Assembly (NCBI GenBank): GCA_030838385.1
Contig: JAUTWX010000021.1
Coordinates: 1-35,169 of the forward strand
DNA length: 35,169 nt
From: Acidobacteriaceae bacterium
GTDB lineage: Bacteria > Acidobacteriota > Terriglobia > Terriglobales > Acidobacteriaceae
Direction: 5' to 3'
In this document: positions 29,493-35,169 of the stretch, in pieces
Position numbering within the stretch: the stretch's first letter is position 1
How the letters are laid out: every line of letters starts with the position of its first letter
Notes under the pieces: generated by a model
Databases searched by the model: none
Told to the model about the DNA's origin: nothing
Seen by the model: the letters and a program-made list of their open reading frames with translations, nothing else
Translations under genes and position numbers: made by a program

Positions 29493-30313
29493 TCTCTGTT
29501 CCTATCCTCGGACTCAATTGCTCTTAGCAGAAATGGATGACGTTCAATATATTCCCGGTACAAATCGCGTTCGCCCCACTCCCTGACGTCGATAGCGAAC
29601 ATGTTGGGATCGATAAGTGATCCGCGAAAAGGCTCGCCCTTTTTCGGGTTTTGCATCTGATCTTGAAACCGGTGGAGAAGGGTATTCCACACCCGCGGCG
29701 GAACGACATCCACATACGACGGATAAACATACGAGAAGAACACCAGGCTCCAGAGAAGCATTTCCCAGTGATCGGCAAGGAGATGCTGAAGACGATCCCG
29801 ATCCAACCTTAAGCCGCAGCTGCGAATGAGGTGCGCTACATCCGCGCCATCGAAGCGCTCTCTCCGCGAGACAAATATTTTTGAGGCAATAATCTCTTCG
29901 GCAGCAAGGATGCGGCAAGGAATGCCAAAGAGTTCATCCGGTGCCGCTCTGTCGATCCAGCTCGCATCCACGACTAAGAGCGCATTCCCAAGCGCGGTGA
30001 TCAAATCGACGAAATACTCTCCGAGGGTCGCTTTGGCCAGCCACACTGGATCTTCGATATGTGTCTCGAATCCGATCTGCTGAAGGTGCGTCAGAGCGCT
30101 GGGAACAAACTTTGCTTCGAGGACGACATCCAGATCCTTGGTCGATCGCCAGATACCGGTGTGCCTGTGAAGAGCAAAAGCCCCGGCGATCGCGTAAGGG
30201 ATTTGCGCTCGCCCCAAGGACTCGAGAACCCCCCGATAACACTCCAGCGCCTCTGGTAAGAGTTCCAAGGGCGTAGACGAGCTCACCGGCAGTATGGAGT
30301 CGTCCTTTGCCAT
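29489..30313 (-). CDS. nucleotidyltransferase-fold protein (AbiEii/DUF6036-like)
   Basis: PYAIAGAFALHRHTGIWRSTKDLDVVLEA GS..DxD-type motif; stop overlaps start of metallophosphoesterase. Confidence 0.7.
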   Translation of the reverse strand: MAKDDSILPVSSSTPLELLPEALECYRGVLESLGRAQIPYAIAGAFALHRHTGIWRSTKDLDVVLEAKFVPSALTHLQQIGFETHIEDPVWLAKATLGEYFVDLITALGNALLVVDASWIDRAAPDELFGIPCRILAAEEIIASKIFVSRRERFDGADVAHLIRSCGLRLDRDRLQHLLADHWEMLLWSLVFFSYVYPSYVDVVPPRVWNTLLHRFQDQMQNPKKGEPFRGSLIDPNMFAIDVREWGERDLYREYIERHPFLLRAIESEDRNRE

Positions 30314-30513
30314 ATGCCGCTAAGACGCAGAGTCCCTGCCAAGCGATGTCGAGAACGCCAGATCTGTTATGTCGCCGAGGGTCAAAAGCCCGTAAAAAGG
30401 GGAACGCTGCTTTAGATGGAGAGAGATGCCGCCTGCGAAACCCCAAAAAGGAACGGTGTCGGAATTTGCGCCAAAATCGCGGACGGAGCTATTTCAAAAA
30501 TGACTGAGATAAC

Positions 30514-30560
30514 TGGTGGACCCTGGTCGGATCGAACCGACGACCTCTTCTACGCCATGG
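30514..30560 (-). pseudogene. tRNA 3'-end-like fragment (remnant or integration scar)
   Basis: minus strand reads GCGTAGAAGAGGTCGTCGGTTCGATCCGACCAGGGTCCACCA; T-loop is short/mispaired and no 5' half was found. Confidence 0.45.
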
Positions 30561-30902
30561 AATGCATCAAGCCGCAAGTTATAGAAGGAACATCACTTAC
30601 GAGTCGACGGAGTCGGCAAGGCCGGCATAATCGGCGCTATTTGCGGGCAAAATGCGGGCAACATTACAACGAGTGGCCAGTGGGCTGATCCGTGTGGGAT
30701 CGGCCCAGACTCTTTCATTCCCGGCACCGAGGCAGCTCTCTGCCACACGAGGCCACCTTGGGCGAGAAACGGACGTGTTACCTCTGTGAGAGTCTCAAAC
30801 CAACCCGCAGCCCTAACGAACTGCTGAGAATCAGAATGCATCGGAACGAGTCCCCAGCAATTGCATTGAACAGGTCAACTGCTCCACAGACGTCCGCGAC
30901 AA

Positions 30903-31130
30903 GTGGGAACTCCATATGGCCTTGGAGCCTCCGTTTGGGGTACAGATCCTGAGCCACTGGACGCCGTTGCACGTCGGCTTGATGCCGGAATGGTGTGGAT
31001 CAATCAACACCTCAATCTCCATCCCAACATTCCACTCAGCGGTCATAAGAATTCAGGGATTGGCATTGAATTCAGCGAAGATGGGCTCAAAGAATTCTGC
31101 AATGTCCAGGTCATTGCGAACAGACGATAG
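30903..31130 (+). pseudogene. C-terminal fragment of an aldehyde dehydrogenase
   Basis: GTPYGLGASVWGTDPEPLDAVARRLDAGMVWINQHLNLHPNIPLSGHKNSGIGIEFSEDGLKEFCNVQVI matches the ALDH C-terminus; catalytic Cys region absent. Confidence 0.8.
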
Positions 31131-31149
31131 ACGATACAGCTAGTTCTGC

Positions 31150-31913
31150 AGTCGCGGAGTAGGCGTCGAAAGAGCAGTGGAAGATCCTTGACCCCCTATT
31201 CCAGGCGACGTGACGGCCGGGGTCAGCCCTGGAAGGAGCGGCAGGCAGTTCTGAACGGTATCTTATGGGCTCTATGCGCGGGTGCTCCCTGGATTAAACT
31301 TCCGGATCGATATCCGTCGTACCAGACCTGCCATCGCCGATTCCAGCAATGGGTCCAGTCCGGAGTGATGAGAGGAATTCTGGAGGCTATTGCTGCAGCG
31401 CTCAAAATCCACGGCCTGATCGACGTAGAAGAGGCCTTCATCGATGGGAGTTTCGCACCATCGAAAAAAGGGGCTCCAAGATCGGGAAAACAAAGCAAGG
31501 AAAGGGATCGAAAATCATGGCTGTGGCAGACCGGCATGGTCTCCCCGTTGCCATCTGTATCGAGAGCGCTACTCCTCACGAGGTGAAGTTGGCTACCAAC
31601 ACCCTTGTCCAGATCGTCATCCCAGATGCGCCCCAAAAATCTAGTAGGCGACAATGCCTATGACTCCGACAAATTGGATAGTGAGATTCGCCGATACGGA
31701 ATTGAACTGATCGCCCCACACCGCATGAATCGAAAAAATACGACCTAGGACCCACGTCGCCTGTGATGGTATCGCCGACGTTGGAAGATTGAACGGCTGT
31801 TTGCGTGGCTACAAAATTTCCGCAGGTTGGTTGTTCGTTACGAACGCTACGCTGAAAGCTTTCTTGGAATGCTCCACTTAGGCTGCTGTTTGATCTTGCT
31901 GCGGCATTTATGA
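31150..31913 (+). mobile_element. decayed IS5-family-type transposase
   Basis: RRDGRGQPWKERQAVLNGILWALCAGAPW, EEAFIDGSFAPSKKG / [29 protein letters not shown] / [33 protein letters not shown] / [26 protein letters not shown] in successive frames with two in-frame stops. Confidence 0.85.
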
Positions 31914-32234
31914 GTGGGTAGTAGGCTTCCGTAAACAAATTCTGGATTGAGGCTGAGCGTTTGGCGACGCCATCAGCGTTTTTCATTGCTAATCGGCCTT
32001 CGGCGCGTAAGCCACGTCAATGAGCAAATTGGCCTGCTATCGACAGTTGACATTGAAGGATCAGCGGGACCCGCCCCGCCAATTCTCATCGGGGACATTC
32101 TGAAGGAGCTTTGTCGCTGGCGGGTTGCGGTCGTCACGTACGGGCGGCAGCCTGACCAAGCCAGCTGAAAGACAGGATTGCCACCAGGCCAGCCCCGGCC
32201 ATGATCCTGATCATTCTTTCCCTCGTGGCCGCCC

Positions 32235-32642
32235 TCATCGCGAGGTATCCTTTCGCCGTCGCCGCTGCTCGCTCTCCTTTATCATTTCGTTTATATCCGC
32301 CGCAGGACGTATCTCGATTGTTCCGCACTTCAACTTCACTCCCGGACATTGGGAAATGAGCTGAATTGCGTGATTCAGATCTCGCGCTTCAAGCACCTGA
32401 ATTCCTCCCAATTGCTCCTTCTGTTCCGCGTACGGACCGTCTGTCACTGCAACCTTTCCGTCCTTCCAACACACGGTCACGGCCGTGTTGGCGGGCTGAA
32501 GAGGTTCCTCAGCGATAAGATGTCCGTTCTTCCGCAGTTCGTCGTTGTAGCCAAAACACTCGTCCAGCAAGGTGTTGCGCTCGCTCTCAGACATGTTTTC
32601 GAACTTGTTGGGCTCGAGGTATCCCAAACAGATGTATTTCAT
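32235..32642 (-). CDS. DGPF-domain (YCII-related) protein
   Basis: MKYICLGYLEP..KVAVTDGPYAEQKEQLGGIQVLEARDLNHAIQLIS; RBS GAGGAGG. Confidence 0.88.
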   Translation of the reverse strand: MKYICLGYLEPNKFENMSESERNTLLDECFGYNDELRKNGHLIAEEPLQPANTAVTVCWKDGKVAVTDGPYAEQKEQLGGIQVLEARDLNHAIQLISQCPGVKLKCGTIEIRPAADINEMIKESEQRRRRKDTSR

Positions 32643-32699
32643 CCATTCCTCCTCGTTTCCTGTGACTCAGAGAGCCGTAGATCGTTCTTCTGTTATCAG

Positions 32700-32731
32700 A
32701 TAGTCGTTCGGGAGACCGAAAATCGACAGCT
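32700..32731 (-). promoter_or_regulatory. ECF42-type promoter, TGTCGA-N16-CGAC
   Basis: minus strand AGCTGTCGATTTTCGGTCTCCCGAACGACTAT about 60 bp upstream of the DGPF start. Confidence 0.75.
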
Positions 32732-32850
32732 ACTCCATTTTTTTTGCCTCGTCAGGGGACGACCAATCCATGGAACGCGCCTCGGACGCAGCAGGGCGCC
32801 ACGCCGTTGAAAGACCTGGTCCGCAAAAAGCTCCGGTCGGCGTGCAGGTG

Positions 32851-33577
32851 CTAATGATGATGCTCGGCGACGGAGCCTTCGCGATATTCCGCTCCGTCTG
32901 ACCACCGTTGCACAGGAACCACGAACGAAGTCAGGTGCTCCACGGTGTCGTTCACACCCAGGACAGGGGAACCCGGCAGATTCGCTCCCCACATTGCGGG
33001 TCGGTCTCGGAATAGAAAACATGAGGTGGGGAGGCCAGTGGGGGTTGCTGTCGCCCGCGTAGCCTTGCTTCGACATCATGTAGCACATCGCCCCGGATTC
33101 CATCGCCGGCAGTTCTTCTTGGCGATGGCAGCGGTGATGGACTCGGTCATCTGAGCTTGCGTACGCCCCGCCAGTCCCCACTCGGTCTCATTGGTGAGGT
33201 GCAGAAGGTAAGAACGTGCGGCTGGTGCATTCAGACATATGGGGACCCGTACCTTCGGATTCCAAAAGTCAGGATCAGGGACGGACGTCCACGAACGCCC
33301 CACGATACACACGAAACCGTTTTTGCCTTTGACCGCTGTTTCAAAAACCATGACGTCCAAGAACCAGCACCTCTGCATCGCGTGAAACGGACTCCGGCGC
33401 CGCACTTCGCGCGAGGGCTATTTCCGCACCCTGATCCTTCATGAGGTATTGGTCGATCGGGGCCATCTTGGGATCCGGCGTCGTGGCATCCTGTGACCTC
33501 GCCTGGTAGGCCGTACCGAGCACGACAAGCAGCGCGAAGCTTTTGATTGCGATTGCGTGAACCTGCTTTTTCCGCAT
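32851..33577 (-). pseudogene. secreted conserved protein broken by three apparent frameshifts
   Basis: signal peptide MRKKQVHAIAIKSFALLVVLGTAYQARSQ; frames stitch into ..LVLGRHGFETAVKGKNGFVCIVGRSW..ITAAIAKK(E)LPAMESGAMCYMMSKQGY..WGANLPGSPVLGVNDTVEHLTSFVVPVQRWSDGAEY.. Confidence 0.7.
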
Positions 33578-33731
33578 TGTTTTCCCTCTTGAGAATGGGC
33601 TATCCGTGACCGCCGGCTTATTGCGAGCAACGATATCGGCGTAGCCTCGGAAAGCGGGTGGAGGCCGTCCTTCGGGAGCCTCGCGGCAGGCACGGGGCAC
33701 GACAACCCGGCGCCAGCGCGCTGCGTCCAGA

Positions 33732-34100
33732 CTATTCAGTTGCTCCTTTCGGGTCCGGCATGAAAAGGAGCTCGCGCACCTCGCCGGCCACATCGCAGGC
33801 GATGGCACCCTTCTTCGCCCATGCCAGCGCCTCGTCCAGATCGGCGGCTTCCAGAATCCAGAAACCGCCCATGTGCTCCTTGGTCTCGGTGTACGGCCCG
33901 TCGGTGACGAGCACCTTGCCGTCGGGCTGGGCCCGCAGCGTCTTCGCGTTGCGGGCCGGGGAAATGCCGCAGGCGAATTTCCTCACGCCGGCAGCAATCA
34001 TTTCTCGGTTGAGAGCGTGGATCTCCTCGATCATCGCTTCGGTTACGACGGACGGGTCGAAGTCGTCGGGAAGGTAGTTGCAAACCAGATACTGTGGCAT
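33732..34100 (-). CDS. DGPF-domain (YCII-related) protein
   Basis: MPQYLVCNYLP..KVLVTDGPYTETKEHMGGFWILEAADLDEALAWA; RBS GGAGAAAAGTC. Confidence 0.9.
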   Translation of the reverse strand: MPQYLVCNYLPDDFDPSVVTEAMIEEIHALNREMIAAGVRKFACGISPARNAKTLRAQPDGKVLVTDGPYTETKEHMGGFWILEAADLDEALAWAKKGAIACDVAGEVRELLFMPDPKGATE

Positions 34101-34186
34101 GACTTTTCTCCTTGGTTCCTGTGGCTTGTTTCCGATGACTCGTTTCCTGTTCACTCAGGAACCGTAGCTCACCCTTCTTTCGTCCT

Positions 34187-34218
34187 ATAGTCGTTGGGGA
34201 GACGGAAAATCGACAGCT
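34187..34218 (-). promoter_or_regulatory. ECF42-type promoter, TGTCGA-N16-CGAC
   Basis: minus strand AGCTGTCGATTTTCCGTCTCCCCAACGACTAT, nearly identical to the site at 32700-32731. Confidence 0.78.
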
Positions 34219-34228
34219 ATCCGAATTT

Positions 34229-35169
34229 TTATTTCAACTGCCGAATCCGCTCCTGCAGAAACTGCCGCTCCGGTTCCTGTTGGGTCAGCGCCAGAGCTTT
34301 TACATAAGAGGACCGAGCCTCAGCTGTCCTGCCGAGCCTGCGGTACATATCTGCACGGGCTGAATGCGCCAGGTAGTAATTTGCCAATTCGCCATGTTCC
34401 AAGACCGCGTCGATATGCGCCAGACCGGCCTCTGGGCCATCGTGCATGGCAATGGCCACGGCACGATTTAGCTGTACAACCGGCGAAGGCTGAATTCGCA
34501 TCAATTGGTCGTAAAGCGCAACAATCTGCCGCCAGTCGGTCACAGCGACCGATTCCGCCTCCGCATGAACGGCCGCAATCGCAGCCTGCAGTGTGTAAGA
34601 GCCGAAGCGGCGGGACTTCAGGGCTTTCTCCACCAATCCCACTCCCTCCGCGATCTGCTCCCGGTTCCAGAGCGAACGATCCTGGTTCTCCAGCAAATCA
34701 GCTCTCCGGTTGGCGATGTTCTCGCGGCGCGACGGGATTCCTGGAGCAACATCAGGGCAAGCAGCCCCATGATTTCCGGTTCTGGCCGGAGTTCGGTCAG
34801 CAACCGGCCGAGTCGAATCGCCTCGCCGGTTAGCTCGGCCCGCGTTACCTCCGCTCCCGCCGCAGCCGAATAACCCTCGTTAAAGACGAGATAGATGACC
34901 TGAAGGACCGCGCCCAGTCGCTCCGGCAATTCCTGCGGCGTCGGCACCTCGTACGGAATCGGTGTCTCTCGAATCTTTGCCTTTGCGCGCACAATGCGCT
35001 GCGCCAGCGTACGCGGAGTGATGAGGAAGGCCTTTGCTATCTCCTCGGTTGTCAGCCCGCACACCTCACGCAAGGTGAGCGCAACGTGCGCTTCCGGCGC
35101 TAGAGATGGATGACAGCACGTAAAAATCAGGCGCAGCCGATCATCCTCAAGGCTGTCCTCTTCATTGGA
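34229..35169 (-). pseudogene. ECF sigma factor of ECF42 type (sigma4 plus C-terminal TPR-like extension), truncated by the window edge and split by an apparent 1-nt deletion near 34695-34697
   Basis: DDRLRLIFTCCHPSLAPEAHVALTLREVCGLTTEEIAKAFLI, YLVFNEGYSA, then LLENQDRSLWNREQIAEG..YTLQAAIAAVHAEA..VVQLNRAVAIA in the next frame. Confidence 0.82.

Noticed and set aside
30514-30560. Intact tRNA gene on the minus strand
   Set aside because: Only a 3'-end-like part is readable; T-stem pairing is poor and no D-arm or acceptor 5' strand was found. Kept only as a fragment.
32040-32045. Third TGTCGA site on the minus strand as another ECF42 promoter
   Set aside because: No CGAC or CGTC at the required 16-nt spacing (reads TCAT).
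32134-32349. Separate small secreted protein (MIRIMAGAGLVAILSFSWLGQAAART)
   Set aside because: Signal-peptide-like start, but the ORF ends almost at once and its ORF start overlaps the DGPF gene; could be a frameshifted gene but no recognisable continuation.

Overview
The window looks like a chromosomal segment from an Acidobacteriota-type genome; this taxonomic guess rests on gene style only. Left part: a CpxP/Spy-like gene divergent from a CpxR/CpxA-like two-component system, a large S53 sedolisin-type protease, a PoxB-like TPP enzyme and a SYLF protein. Centre (about 11.7-25.3 kb): a glycan-type cluster of about 13 genes in two convergent, translationally coupled operons. It contains a GH39-like protein, two SDR epimerases, a B12-binding-type radical SAM protein, a GT4, four CgeB-like/glycosyltransferase proteins, a HAD phosphatase, a GT9-like protein, a methyltransferase and a nucleotidyltransferase. 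Right part: SDR, HTH, an Nramp-like transporter with a short tandem repeat at its stop codon, a nucleotidyltransferase/metallophosphoesterase pair, a scar region (tRNA-like 3' end, ALDH fragment, decayed IS5-type transposase), and an ECF42-like sigma factor with two DGPF (YCII-related) proteins. The strongest observations are: (1) four (A/G)TAAAG half-sites at exact 10-bp spacing between the cpxP-like and cpxR-like genes; (2) two near-identical TGTCGA-N16-CGAC promoters in front of the two DGPF genes, matching the known ECF42 target signature; (3) the convergent CgeB/radical-SAM cluster; (4) several otherwise intact genes broken by 1-2 nt indels, mostly at short homopolymers, so either assembly errors or recent decay. 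All calls come from reading the sequence and supplied ORFs; no database search was run.
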